DNA of 64,000 bases from Acanthochromis polyacanthus (taxonomy: Eukaryota; Chordata; Actinopteri; Pomacentridae): positions 1,399,820-1,463,819 of the forward strand of contig NC_067135.1 of NCBI RefSeq assembly GCF_021347895.1, written 5' to 3'. Below the pieces are notes generated by a model, which saw only the letters and a program-made list of their open reading frames with translations, made no database searches and was not told the origin of the DNA. Position 1 is the stretch's first letter; each line of letters begins with the position of its first letter. Positions 9,786 through 20,964 of this stretch are shown here, one piece after another. The position numbers were made by a program, and so were the translations under genes.

Positions 9786-12651
9786 AAAATAGAACTTTTC
9801 TTCATGAAATAAAGTGACTGCAGATGAATAACCATCTGATTGGTTTAACAGAAGGTGAAGCAGGCTAAATGAATAAATACATAAAAATCCTTCTCAGTCC
9901 AGATTAAATGTAGGTCACGCCCCTGTTTTCTCCTATGAGTAAAGAAAGTAGTAGATACTTGATATTAAAGCTCATACTCTTTACATAAACTTCTTATAAT
10001 TAAGAGAAGCTAAATTATATTTGTGGTCTCCTGTGTTTTTTTCTAGGTCAACCCAATGTGCTTCGATTACCTAAAACGCATTCAAAGACCTTCTCCTGTG
10101 CTTCTGTAATCCGTGCTGTGCGTTGTTTTTCATAGCTGTGAGGACGGAGCAGACGTATGTCCAATGATTAAAACGCACAGACATCATTTTAGGGAAGGAG
10201 CTCTTTAAAACGTAGGAAAGCAGTGATTTTCATGTCTGGAATGAATCCTGACGTGGTTCAGCCAGATGACTTTATTCAAAGGTAAATTATCATCAAGGTC
10301 ACTCAGAGCGTTTGGGTTGGCGGTGTGGTCGCTCATTTTGGTTTCACTTCCATTAAACTGCATTTCAAGATGTACAAACCTGCTTCACTTCCTAAGGCTG
10401 CGGATCAACGTGTTTTATTGGGGATTTTCTTGCTGTTTTTTCCTGCAGGCCCGTGCTGCGTTCAGGTACCCTGATGAACACGTCTGCTGAGTGCTGAGTT
10501 CACTGACCTCCGGGTGAACCTGCAGCGTCTGCAGAAGTCCGACTGGAACCTCCACGGCTTTAAATTATGACTTCTTGTCTTTTTCCGCCTCGTGCTCGGC
10601 GTTGGGCTGATTCTCTGGAGTGTTGTTGTGGTCGCTGCTGAACTGCAGGTGAACCTCCGACCACATGGAGGGACGCTCCGTGGGTGGCCTCACGTCATTC
10701 TGCTTAAGATTTGATGTTCAGCTTCCTCCTCCTCCTCCTCCTCCTCCATGTTCACTCCTGCAGGATTTTCACTCCTCATCACTTCTTCTGTCATGAAAAT
10801 CACTCCTTCTGTGGTTTTTGGCTGCATTCACGCTACTTTGTGGCTATTTTCTCCCTAAGAAAAGACAGTTTCTGAACTGAAAACTGGGATAAAACCTACA
10901 TTTAGTGAGTCTGGTGAACCTGCTGGTGACTTTCTGTCTTATTTTGTCCCTAATTTCATTAATTAGACCAAAGGCTTCAAAGTTAGAGGTAGTACATTGT
11001 AAAAAACGACATTTTTTTAATCATTTTTTGAACAACTTACTGTTCCTTCACAGATTTGTTTTGATAGATTACAGATAATCAGTTTAATATCCTTATTTAA
11101 CAGATGTTTGGCATTATTTGAAAGAAAAGTTCTGTACATTAAGCACTGAAAAATGAGTTATTTATGTTTCCTGTTTTGTTAAATTAGACAGAACTTACTT
11201 TGTTTTAATGAGCAAAAGCTATTAATGATTTATTATTATACAGATATTTGTCGTTTTTAGCAAGTAAACTGATATAGAATAAAGACTGAATAATACTAAA
11301 TCATCTCTATATTTTACAGATTTTTTAAACTGTTAAATTGCAGATAATCTCTCTGAAAACCACAGAAAAACAGCAGAAATTTTAACTGTTACAAAATACC
11401 CAAACTCTAAATAACGTCCACATTAACAGTAATTTAACATCTAATAATTTGTCCTTTCACAATGACTGTCTATGAAAGTACATTTGATTGTATTTAAATA
11501 TCATTACAGAGCAGATGTTTGCTGCTATCTTTATAGTTTACAGTTTATTCCAGGGATCATAGCATTCAGGTTTCCCTCGACCCTTTGACTCTATATTGTT
11601 AGAACATTGCAGAAATAACGCACATTTTTCTCTAGAATATGGAGCAAACATGTGGTGCTACGAGCTGATGGTCGTCAGGTGGACTCATGTTGGAGTCGAT
11701 CACATCTGACTGACCACAGAGTGATCATATAAGATACAAACTAATATATTCAGTTTTCGGTTTCATTGGGGTTGCATCAGTGGTTTTAGCTTCACTTCCA
11801 AACAGTTGTTGTGTTTTTCTGCTATTCATATCTAGCTCCTTCCCCTCATCCTGCTGCCTCATCTCGCTGCTATGTTCACAATAAAACATGAATCCTGTGA
11901 ACAGCCGACACATACGTGGAGGGCAGCTTTGAACATGGAGGGGTCAGAGTGCAGCTCGTTCAGAGACGTGATGGAAAATGACCGGAGGGGAGGCTTACAA
12001 ACAGAATTCCAGTTGTTTCATTATCACCTCAAACGCACACATGTAGCGGCGAGGAGGCCGGCGGCTTCAAACGCTGGCAGCTAGTAAAACCTCAGTAGCT
12101 CCATGTGGAGCCGTGAGTCGATCCTTCACACCGCCAGAGTTCACAGCCTCGTATCGGCTTACAAACCCTCCTGCAGACACATGATATCAGCTCACAAACA
12201 CTCACATGTGTACAGATGTTTGCTAACAGCTCGAGCTGACACCTCCGAGGCCGTCCAGAGTCCAGGTCCTGTCTGTCAGTCGTGTTCTCCGTCAGATTCA
12301 CATTGTTTCTGGATCAAATGCAGGAACATAAACGATCCCTCTGAGGTTACATCTACATAGCTGCATCAAACCGCTGTGAGACTAGAATAAAAGATGGAAG
12401 AATAAGTAGGTCTTTGGTAAGAGAAAGATAAACTAACGTATCATGTATCATCACTAGACTAACTCTGCTGACTGATCTCAGTTCTTTGTGTTTTAGACCA
12501 GATCTCTGTCCGCAAAACTGGTCTAGAACCAAGAGCGGCTTACATCAGGGATCATTGTGAGCTCCAAGACCAAATAAAACCCAGCTATTTTTAAAACCTC
12601 AACCAGCTGGTCTGATCTGAAGAGGAAAAAACTGTCACAAGAGCTTCAAGG
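9786..12651. other. Intergenic stretch
   Basis: No gene is seen. There is a (CTC)n tract at about 10724-10747 and an AT-rich block at 10990-11560 with TGAACAACTTACTGTT and CACAGATT motifs. That block has a relative at about 24960-25140, indicating a dispersed AT-rich repeat. Short frames at 11872-12360 show no family signature. Confidence 0.6.
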
Positions 12652-13620
12652 AAAAAAAATGGACTTCTCTTTTTGGTTCTTTACGACATCTTCAAGAACC
12701 TGGAGGCCTTCAGCTTCTTGGAGGTGTCCTGAAGAACCTGAGCTTTTCTTTTAGAATCTTGAAGATGTCATCAAGAACATTCTTGAAGACATTTTCGAGA
12801 ACCTGGACTTTGCTTTTAGGTTCTTAGAAACTTTTTCAAGAACCTAGATGTCTTTTAAGTTCTTCAAGATGTCTCCAAGAAGCTGAACTTCTCTGTTTGT
12901 TTCCTGGTCACGTCCTCAAGAAATAGATCTTTTCTTTTAGAATCTTAACAATGCCATGAAGAATATCCTTGATGACATCTACGAGAACCTGGATTTCATC
13001 TTTAGGTTCTTGGAGACGTCTTCAAAAAAGCTGAACTTCTCTTTCAAGTCCTTAGGGGCATCTTTATAAACCTGAACTTCTCTTTCAGGTTCTTGGAAGT
13101 GTCTTCAAGATACTGTACCTGAGATCGTAAAGAACTTGGATTTTGCTTTTACGTTTTTAGAAACGTCTTCAAGAACTCAGATGCCTTTGAAGTTCAAGGA
13201 GACATCTTTAAGAGGTTGAACTTTTCTTTTATCTTATTGGAAGTGTCTTCAAGAACCTTAACTTCTCTTTTAGGTTCTTTGACACATCTTCAAACACCTG
13301 GAATTATCCTTTAGGGTCTGCTTTTAATACCTGAACAAGTTCTTGGACACATCTTCATTAAACTGGACTTCTTATTCAGCTTCTTGGAGGTGACTTCAAG
13401 AACCTGTATTTCTCTTTCAGGTTCTTGGAGACATTTCAAACAACCTGGACGTCTTCTTCATGCTCTTGAAGATGTCTTTAAGAACCTGGACGCCTCTTTT
13501 AGGTTCTTGAAGACATTTTCAAGGACCTAGACTTCTTGTTTATGTGGTTGATAATGTCCTAAAGAGGCTGGACTTTTTTTTTTAGGTTCTTGGAGATGTG
13601 GTCAATGTTGTCAGAGCCCA
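12652..13620. repeat. Degenerate minisatellite of small hairpin units
   Basis: About 1 kb of diverged copies of a unit around 40-60 bp containing TTCAAGAACCTGGACTTCTC and TTTTAGGTTCTTGGAGACAT. CAAGAACCT and AGGTTCTTG are reverse complements, so each unit is an imperfect inverted repeat. The array is flanked by a duplicated motif: AACTGGTCTAGAACCA occurs at about 12518-12533 and 13660-13675, each preceded by TTCTTTGTGTTTT. Confidence 0.85.
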
Positions 13621-14194
13621 ATCTCTCTTCTTTGTGTTTTCAACTAGTCTTCTGGCAGGTAAACTGGTCTAGAACCAGACTGTAAAAACAACTTTCAAAT
13701 ACTGGCATATTTTAAGATTTTTTTTTAGCACTAATGGAGTCACTAGGCTCAGAAAAGTAAAGTTTTTTCCTCTGGAGCAGCTGGGAGTGAATCAGGAGTC
13801 TTCGTATCTTCTGCTGTGATGCTGGACTGACCTCACTTTGCATGTTTGTCGATACATACGTATGCTGATGTTAGTTGTTCTTGTTGTGTGGCCGTCTGTG
13901 TGTCTTTGCTGTTGTTTGTGTTGTGTTGTCCAGCAGCATTCGGCTGTAAACTCATTTTACACACCAGCCTCCTCATTAGTCCTCGTGTTAACTAGCACAG
14001 AGGAATGCAGTTGAACAGCTCAGTGGAAAAAGTCATATAATTTAACAAGATGCTAATCACTGAATTGTTGGGGGGTTTAGTCACCGTGTAGCTGCACCAA
14101 GTGACGTCTTCCAGGTGGGAGAAGAAGAAGGTCTGCTCTTCCTCAACTTCAGTTCATCTTCACCTCAACCTCAGTTCATCCCTGAAGTCTTCTG

Positions 14195-14300
14195 TTTCAT
14201 TTTGGACAACGAATGAGCCCTCTAACATCAGTAGAATTTGATGTGTCAGTATGACAAGACACATTTCCAGTTTTTGGATATTTTTGACAAAATGGTGGCT
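14195..14300 (+). repeat. Dispersed repeat family R1, partial copy
   Basis: CTCTAACATCAGTAGAATTTGATGTG followed by TCCAGTTTTTGGATATTTTTG matches the core of family R1, which is fuller at 35505-36290, 40365-40650 and (reversed) 20965-21455. Confidence 0.6.
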
Positions 14301-14337
14301 TGAACTCATTAGTAATATTTGTTCTTCATGTACAATG

Positions 14338-14510
14338 TTTATTTATTTGCCTTTATTACATAGGACAGTGGGAGAGAGACAGGAAATAAGGTCGAATGCC
14401 ATGCAGTAATTGGCCATGAGTTGGATCCAAACCCATACCACTGGATTGGAGACCATAACCCCTGATTATGAGTCACCTGTCCAACCAGCTGAGCTACCTG
14501 GGCACCCAAG
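14338..14510 (-). mobile_element. tRNA-derived SINE
   Basis: Read on the minus strand, the element starts GGGTGCCCAGG and has a polymerase III A box TAGCTCAGCTGG (14485-14496) and a B box GGTTTGGATCC (14423-14433), spaced as in a tRNA. A body with CTGTCTCTCTCCCACTGTCC follows, then an AATAAAGGCAAATAAAT tail. This is the common teleost tRNA-SINE layout as remembered. The B box is mutated from GGTTCGANNCC, so it is probably inactive. It is not a tRNA gene: no cloverleaf or acceptor stem closes. Confidence 0.85.
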
Positions 14511-15475
14511 CAACATTTATTTTACGACTGAAGTATCATCCAGTATGACTTCTTACCTTTCTGTTGTATTTTAATTGTAAAGTCGTTATTCTATTTGAAT
14601 TTTTAATATTATAGTGTTATTCCATATAAAAGCAGCAGTATAAAGTGGGCACACAGCTGTGTCTGCTCAGTCTTTGATTACTGGTTGTAAATTAAAAGCC
14701 AGTAACTAGTAATTAGACAGGTGTGTTATTTCTGTATTTTACAGAACACAGGAATAGACAGTTACTGTTCAGTGTAGTGTTTGTTACATGAAGAAACACC
14801 TTAAGGTGAGTTTTATTTCTGTGAAGATGAGGTTAACCGCTTTGCAGTTTAATTTTCGGCCAAACGAGCGAGCTAGCTAATTAGCCGAATCGCCAACGGA
14901 CTGTGCGTCAAACGTTAGCTTCATTCGCATCGTAGCTAGCTTGCGAAGCTAGCGGAGCTAGCGAAGCTAACGGTCTGTGGGTCAAATCGTTAGCTTCGTT
15001 AGCATCGTAGCTAGCTAGCCACCTGGTCAAGCTAGCGAACCGGGTGGAGAGCCGACAAGAAAATACACTTAAGACACGAAATAAATGTTTTACAATAAAA
15101 CTGCAAAGTTTATTATTGTTTTGCTTTGAATTTGTGTATTAGTTATCATTCTGACTTGATGCTGTGGTTCATTTTTCGTATTTTTCCCTCTACCTAGCAT
15201 CTCCCTTTAGCTAGCATGTTGCTTTAACTAGCGTCTCCCGTTAGCTAGCATCTCGTTTTAACTAGAATCTCCTGTCAGTTATTATTCACTCAGAGTGACT
15301 AAAGTTAGCTTCAAATTCCATGGTTAAAGGAATATATCTCACAACTGTGGGACACTGATTCTCATATTTTTCTACATTTTAATTTGGTAAAACTGTATTA
15401 GATGTCTTACATAAACCCTAATTCTGTCTGAAACAGGACTGGGAGTATTTAGTTTGCGCTGGGACTCGAGCATTT
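14511..15475. other. Intergenic stretch with GCTAGC-rich palindrome cluster
   Basis: No gene is seen. 14865-15035 is packed with GCTAGC and AGCTAGCTA palindromes. It contains a direct repeat of about 47 bp (CGTCAAACGTTAGCTTCATT at about 14906 and its relative GGTCAAATCGTTAGCTTCGT at about 14980). A further short tandem series with TTTAGCTAGCAT and TTTAACTAG lies at 15193-15270. Confidence 0.7.
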
Positions 15476-15479
15476 TTAA

Positions 15480-15950
15480 CCCGTTAAACTTAAGTGTACC
15501 ACCGGCGGTACACCTACTAATTTGCATAGGAATTTAAAGAATGTCCGAAGACTGCAAACGCGATTATACAAACACTATACGCTGATGGAAAGCTTAGATT
15601 CTCATGAATCCGTTGGTATAAACCACTTTCAGATGTGATTACAACAGCGGGTAATATAAACACATTTGTCCGACAAACAACGAATATCCATCCATCCGTT
15701 CTCTATACACGGCTTCAACGCACACAGCGCGACTCACATTTCCGGGTTCATTATTACACACAGATGAAAATATTCCACAAAAAACGGCCATAATCCAACC
15801 TTTTACATCCAGATGACACAAGCCAGTAAACTATTTTGTCCAAAACATGTCCTGAAGTCGGTATAAAATCCACGAATCGGTCGTTTTCAAGGAAATGCAC
15901 CTCGCGATGCGCGTCCAATATTCCCTGTATTTCTCGTCATATTTAACGGG
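15480..15950. mobile_element. TTAA-type (piggyBac-like) non-autonomous element
   Basis: The ends are CCCGTTAAA (15480-15488) and TTTAACGGG (15942-15950), a perfect 9-bp terminal inverted repeat. TTAA precedes it (15476-15479) and TTAT follows (15951-15954), a TTAA target duplication with one mismatch. A near-perfect palindrome GTGTACCACCGGCGGTACAC lies 14 bp inside the left end. TTAA duplications and CCC...GGG ends are hallmarks of piggyBac elements. The 471-bp body has only short open frames, for example 15639-15821 on the minus strand, with no transposase motif I recognise. Confidence 0.75.
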
Positions 15951-15954
15951 TTAT

Positions 15955-16055
15955 TGTTTTTGATTGTATTTTTTCTGTGTCTTGTTGTGTCCTTGTTCTT
16001 ATGGTGTGTGTATTTGGACCCAGTGTCTGGAATAAAGCTGAATTGAATTGAATAT
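15955..16055 (+). mobile_element. LINE-like 3' tail with terminal microsatellite
   Basis: The sequence TGGACCCAGTGTCTGGAATAAAG followed by CTGAATTGAATTGAATA has the form of a fish LINE or SINE 3' end: an AATAAA-like signal followed by a short tandem repeat. The TTAA element abuts it on the left. The family is not identifiable from this length. Confidence 0.45.
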
Positions 16056-16126
16056 TTTTTATTTACAAATAGAATATCAGCGATTTTTTGTACTGAAAAT
16101 GGCTGGAATTGACGGCAGCTGATCGT

Positions 16127-16279
16127 CTCTGTCCAGTCTTTTCGCCTCAGTGCATTTAACCACAACTGTCTTCGTTCCCTCTGCGCACAAGTGTTCGGTG
16201 GAATCCTATAAAACTTTAATTTGCGTTGGCCAATGTCATTCCTCCTATTCTGGCATCCAAAAACACAGCAGGACGACAT
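16127..16279 (-). pseudogene. THAP-domain fragment (transposon-related)
   Basis: Starting at the methionine codon at 16279, the minus strand reads MSSCCVFGCQNRRNDIGQRK, then LKFYRIP, and later RRQLWLNALRRKDWTE. This is the first half of a THAP zinc finger: the first cysteine pair, the FYRIP segment and the conserved tryptophans. The expected second pair (C-x2-H) is absent. After DWTE the frame continues without similarity to a stop at 15887. It may be the first exon of a transposase with the intron donor lost, or a truncated gene. THAP domains bind DNA and are common at the N-terminus of P-element and Kolobok-type transposases. The TE-rich neighbourhood supports a transposon origin. Confidence 0.75.
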
Positions 16280-16494
16280 TTTAGAAAAGTTGATAGAGCC
16301 TCGTCCCTCAGTCTTTCGCCTTTCGGTCACGGCCGCAGGCTGCCTCTTTTGCCTCCAGCTAAAGCTGTGACGTCATTCGTGACGTGGGTCATTAAAGGGT
16401 CTATTAATGAAAATTAAAAAAAAGACGGATTTCACCATTTCCACCCATTAGACCAGGACCACATCTAAAACTGCGACCTGTGGATTTATACAAA

Positions 16495-16770
16495 TATATA
16501 TATCTAGTAGGGCTGGCCGATATAGTTGAAAAATATATTATGATATATGTTATTTCAGTTGATATTGATAGTTATCGACCATTTAGAATGACTTATTTTG
16601 TTAAATTTCAACTAAAAACACTCAGAAACCCACAGAAAGGGTCGTATTATTCCAGAGAAGAATCATTTTTATTATCAGAGCTGTTCATTTCTTCAATAAT
16701 TAATTGATTGGTTAGGGTTTCAAATGTCAGAAAACAGTGAAATTTGTCATCATTATTCTTTGAAACCTGA
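16495..16770. mobile_element. Probable DNA-transposon remnant
   Basis: TAGTAGGGCTGGCCGATATA followed by AT-rich GATATATG and TTATCGACC resembles the TAGGGCTGG...GATAT ends of non-autonomous fish DNA elements (recognised from memory). ATTAATTGATTGGTTAGGGT and AAATGTCAGAAAACAGTGAA are also commonly repeated in fish genomes. No second end is defined. Confidence 0.45.
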
Positions 16771-16805
16771 GTTAACATTTGTCTTTTTTTTTCTTTTTTT
16801 TCACA

Positions 16806-16915
16806 AGCCCTGTGACAGACTGGCGACCTGTCCAGGGTGTCCCCTGCCTTCACCGAGTCAGCTGGGATATAGTGAGGATAAAGCGGTTTATAGAGAATGG
16901 AATGGATATTTTTCA
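16806..16915 (+). mobile_element. L2-like LINE 3' end
   Basis: CCTGTGACAGACTGGCGACC, TGTCCAGGGTGTCCCCTGCC, AGCTGGGATA and GGATAAAGCGG followed by GAATGGAATGGATA is the characteristic 3' end of fish L2-like LINEs (from memory), with a decayed tail repeat. Only about 110 bp remain. Confidence 0.75.
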
Positions 16916-17437
16916 CAACCTGCACCCAAACCTTTAGTGGAAAAGCCCCAAAGGTGTTATGGCATCACAACTGCAATTTTAAAAAATGTAGAATTTTTAT
17001 TTTATTTATTTCGTAGCAGAATCTGCTAAAAGTAAGTTCGTTATTTTGGGTGATTTAAAAAAAAAGAAACATGTAGAATCACATGATTTTGATGAAAAAT
17101 CACCACTTTAAGCTCAGATTTGGTTAAGTTTTCCGTCAAGAAGTAAGGAAAATACATGAATCCTTCAGATGCTGTGCAGATTCTTCTACATGTAGAAAAT
17201 ATCAATATTACACAGATTACCCTAAATGTAAAAGCTAAGTTATTGTCCCTGTAAAAAGAAAGATAAAACTTTACATGTCACAGCAAATGGACACACAAGA
17301 AGCAAAGCAAGAGACACAAAAATGGAATAAAGTGGATGTACTCATGATGGATAAATGTACCCAAATTATAGGACAATATATTTAACAATGTGTTAGAATT
17401 TCAGGAATTAATGATATTTATTTCCACTCATTTCTGT
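16916..17437. other. Intergenic stretch
   Basis: I see nothing codable. From about 17290 it becomes a diverged continuation of the direct duplication that is nearly identical from 17438 onward. Confidence 0.5.
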
Positions 17438-17695
17438 ATTCATTTTCGTCTGACCTTCATCATTCATTGTCTCCTGTCTGTCTTGTGTCGTGACATTTGT
17501 CTCATTTTTTGCAACAAAAACTAACGTCATCCAGTAAACTGGTTTCCTGTAGCTCCCCCTGATACCTGCTTTCCTAAATTATCTCTCTTTTGTGTCTAAG
17601 ATGTTCGCTGAGAGTTCAAACATGCGACCTGGAGAACCGTAGAGCGGACGTCCAGACGTATTGTGAAGGGACCCGTAAAGGAAGCCACATTGTCA
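17438..17695 (+). repeat. Direct duplication, copy A
   Basis: This 258-bp block recurs 889 bp downstream (18327-18584) with one substitution seen by eye (ATTGTGAAG here, ATTCTGAAG there) and no indels. It contains TAACGTCATCCAGTAAACTG and GTAGCTCCCCCTGATACCTG. Diverged similarity extends upstream to about 17290. Confidence 0.9.
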
Positions 17696-17964
17696 ACATG
17701 TAAAAATCCCACATATCAGTTCAGCTTCCACTAGAAAAACACCATCTAGATCTTACATTTGACAAATTAGCATCTTATTCCTGTAGAAATCTTATATTTT
17801 GAAACTATGTGGAGCAGCATCTGTCTTTGGAGCTGTGAGATGGATTCTGTTTGGTTTAAAACCTGCAGAATGGAATGAAAGCTGCAATTAAAGGATAATT
17901 ATACGGATCAGAGAGACACATTTCAGATAATTTAGCAGTGAACAGTCAGTAAATCATTCAGAGA

Positions 17965-18015
17965 TCATTAACCTCCTCATAAGTCTTTGTCATGGTGCTG
18001 CTAAACTCCCACAAT
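17965..18015 (+). repeat. Dispersed repeat, inverted relative at 58200-58275
   Basis: TAAGTCTTTGTCATGGTG followed by CTGCTAAACTCCCACAATGC matches the reverse complement of 58203-58250, which carries seven extra bases (CCCGCCG) in the middle. The preceding ATCATTAAC also matches. Confidence 0.7.
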
Positions 18016-18326
18016 GCTCTCTGTTCACCAACATAAGCGTCCCGTAGAGCGATGCCTCCTCTTTTTTAGCTGTAGTTTTTGGAACAATTGGTCACAACTT
18101 TCATAACAGATTTCCCTGTTCTGTTTAACTTCTAGACAATAACTGGTGAAATCAAGAAGCAAAACAAGAAATACAAAAGTAGAATCAAGGTAAAAATATA
18201 AATATAGATGATGTACGCTTTTACCATGAGCAGGTGTGGCATGATGGATAAATGCACCCAAATTATAGGACTATTTAACAGCGTGTTAGAATTTCAGGAA
18301 TTAGTCCTGTTTTTTTCCATTTCTAT

Positions 18327-18584
18327 ATTTATTTTCGTCTGACCTTCATCATTCATTGTCTCCTGTCTGTCTTGTGTCGTGACATTTGTCTCATTTTTTG
18401 CAACAAAAACTAACGTCATCCAGTAAACTGGTTTCCTGTAGCTCCCCCTGATACCTGCTTTCCTAAATTATCTCTCTTTTGTGTCTAAGATGTTCGCTGA
18501 GAGTTCAAACATGCGACCTGGAGAACCGTAGAGCGGACGTCCAGACGTATTCTGAAGGGACCCGTAAAGGAAGCCACATTGTCA
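18327..18584 (+). repeat. Direct duplication, copy B
   Basis: This is the second copy of the block at 17438-17695. Flanks diverge sharply on the right (ATTGTCAACATG in copy A, ATTGTCAGGAACAG here) and gradually on the left. Confidence 0.9.
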
Positions 18585-20034
18585 GGAACAGTAAGTGTGA
18601 AGTCGCCCTCACACACCTCCAAGGTCGTCTTTGTCGTGTCGCACACTCGGAAAACATCCAGCTACACGTCAAGGAGACACTCAGACATGTGACACGTTTC
18701 CTGTCCTGTACAGGAAGCTGAAGGAGGAACTGAACCGTCTTATTGTTCATGTTTTTGTTGAACACCTTCACCGTGTGGGAGCCACAGACCCGCTAAACAA
18801 TACCTGCTGCTGTTGTGTGTCGCTCAGCAGACCGGTGGGACGTTATGATTACAAATTAGCGTCAGTGCTAATAAGATTTCAGGCCGTTAAAGCTGCTCTC
18901 GTTAAGGCGGCTCTTAACGAGCTCTGAGGCCGACAGTAAAACAGCCAGATGAAGTGTGTGTTGCTGCTGCAGTGTGTCGCTCATGACGGCTTTGTCGTGT
19001 CCTGTTTGTCTGTGTGCACATATGAAGTTGTGCGTGTGGTTTCTAAGCTCTGCCTTTGTGTGTTGTGTTTTTGTTTACGCTCTTTTAACCCACGTTGAGT
19101 GTGTTTGTGTCGGTGCCCATTGTTTGTGTGCGTCTGCAGAGCTTTCTGGTGGTCACAGTTACACAATATCCCTCTGTGTTTTTGCGAGCAACAATAGATA
19201 GTAAAGTTAGTTTCGTACTGTGATGATTGCTCTATAAATCTAAGTGCACACGGAGCGTTTTTTAGTGCAGCTCATTGTTCATTGTCTGGTTGGAGGGCCG
19301 AGCCGGTCGCTCTCTGGACTCTTCATCGCCGTTACGTCCTCATCGCTGCATAACAAGCTCGCTCTCTGGGATGTTTGGCGAGGCTCAGTTTGTGTTGGTG
19401 ACACTACTGAGGAAATGTTGACTTGTCGTAAAAGGCTCCAGACCGCTTTATGGTCCAAGTTCAGGTCAAAACGGGGTCCAAAGTGGGCGAGAGCAGGTCA
19501 AGAGCGACATTTTAATAACAGTCAGAGCCATAAAGTCAAAGCTGTGCATCTGTTTTTCCCACAGACGGTTTTCTGTAAAGCCACAAAGAAAACACATCCT
19601 GATAATTAACCTCTCATTATGTAACAAAAAGGAAAACCGCACACTCACATTCTGATTTTTAGTCTAATATATTGCTGGCTTTCTTCAAAAAGGCCAAGAA
19701 GTGCATTCATTAAAACTAAAAACTGGGTTTGATTTAAGAGTTTGATTCTGGTTTAACCTTCAGATGTCCTTTTAACAAACGGGTAAGTAGCAAAAAAAGA
19801 AGTATTCTGGAAACTAACCCTGAACAGAAAGAAATATTTGTAGAAATTAAATTCTCAGAAGTCTCCGTTGGTCTAAATGTCCAGTTTGTATAATTTCCTC
19901 CTCATAGTTGGAGCTGGATGGAGACAGAACATGAACTATTGACTCCAACAGAAGTTATTAGATCGTTGAAGGGTTAGAAAATTTTCCCATGACGAAAACA
20001 TGGTGGCAGCCTGTAACTTTGTGCATATAACACC
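18585..20034. other. Intergenic stretch
   Basis: No gene is seen. Open frames at 18479-18927 and 19244-19609 lack any recognisable domain and overlap each other on both strands. TGTGT-rich text occurs near 18950-19140. Confidence 0.55.
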
Positions 20035-20958
20035 AACATCTAGACCTCTATGAACATCTAGACCTCTGTGAACATCTAGACCTCTATAAACACCTAGACC
20101 TCTATGAACACCTAGACCTCTATGAACACCTAGACCTCTATGAACACCTAGACCTCTGTGAACACCTAGACCTCTATGAACACCTAGACCTCTATGAACA
20201 CCTAGACCTCTATGAACATCTAGACCTCTGTGAACACCTAGACCTCTGTGAACACCTAGACCTCTGTGAACACCTAGACCTCTGTGAACACCTAGACCTC
20301 TATGAACACCTAGACCTCTGTGAACACCTAGACCTCTGTGAACACCTAGACCTCTGTGAACACCTAGACCTCTATGAACACCTAGACCTCTATGAACACC
20401 TAGACCTCTATGAACACCTAGACCTCTATGAACATCTAGACCTCTATGAACACATAGACCTCTATGAACATCTAGACCTCTATGAACACATAGACCTCTA
20501 TGAACATCTAGACCTCTATGAACATCTAGACCTCTATGAACATCTAGACCTCTATGAACACATAGACCTCTATGAACATCTAGACCTCTATGAACATCTA
20601 GACCTCTATGAACACCTAGACCTCTATGAACACCTAGACCTCTATGAACACCTAGACCTCTATGAACACCTAGACCTCTATGAACACCTAGACCTCTATG
20701 AACATCTAGACCTCTATGAACACCTAGACCTCTGTGAACACCTAGACCTCTATGAACACCTAGACCTCTATGAACACCTAGACCTCTATGAACATCTAGA
20801 CCTCTATGAACACCTAGACCTCTATGAACACCTAGACCTCTATGAACACCTAGACCTCTATGAACATCTAGACCTCTATGAACATCTAGACCTCTATGAA
20901 CACCTAGACCTCTATGAACACCTAGACCTCTGTGAACATCTAGACCTCTATGAACACC
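20035..20958. repeat. 18-bp minisatellite, about 51 copies
   Basis: Nearly perfect tandem copies of CACCTAGACCTCTATGAA. Variation is confined almost entirely to CACC/CATC/CACA and CTATG/CTGTG. As 18 is a multiple of three, two strands and frames are free of stops (for example DLYEHL), but no ATG-initiated or spliced gene context exists. Confidence 0.97.
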
Positions 20959-20964
20959 AGTTTC

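Noticed and set aside
14423..14510. Functional tRNA gene on the minus strand
   Set aside because: A and B boxes are present, but no acceptor stem or cloverleaf closes and a SINE body with AATAAAGGC tail follows.
15639..15821. 60-codon minus-strand frame inside the TTAA element
   Set aside because: Too short, with no transposase motif. At most a decayed remnant.
20035..20958. Possible CRISPR-like array (short regular repeats)
   Set aside because: Units are contiguous with no spacers, and the DNA is vertebrate. It is a minisatellite. The same applies to the 29-bp arrays.
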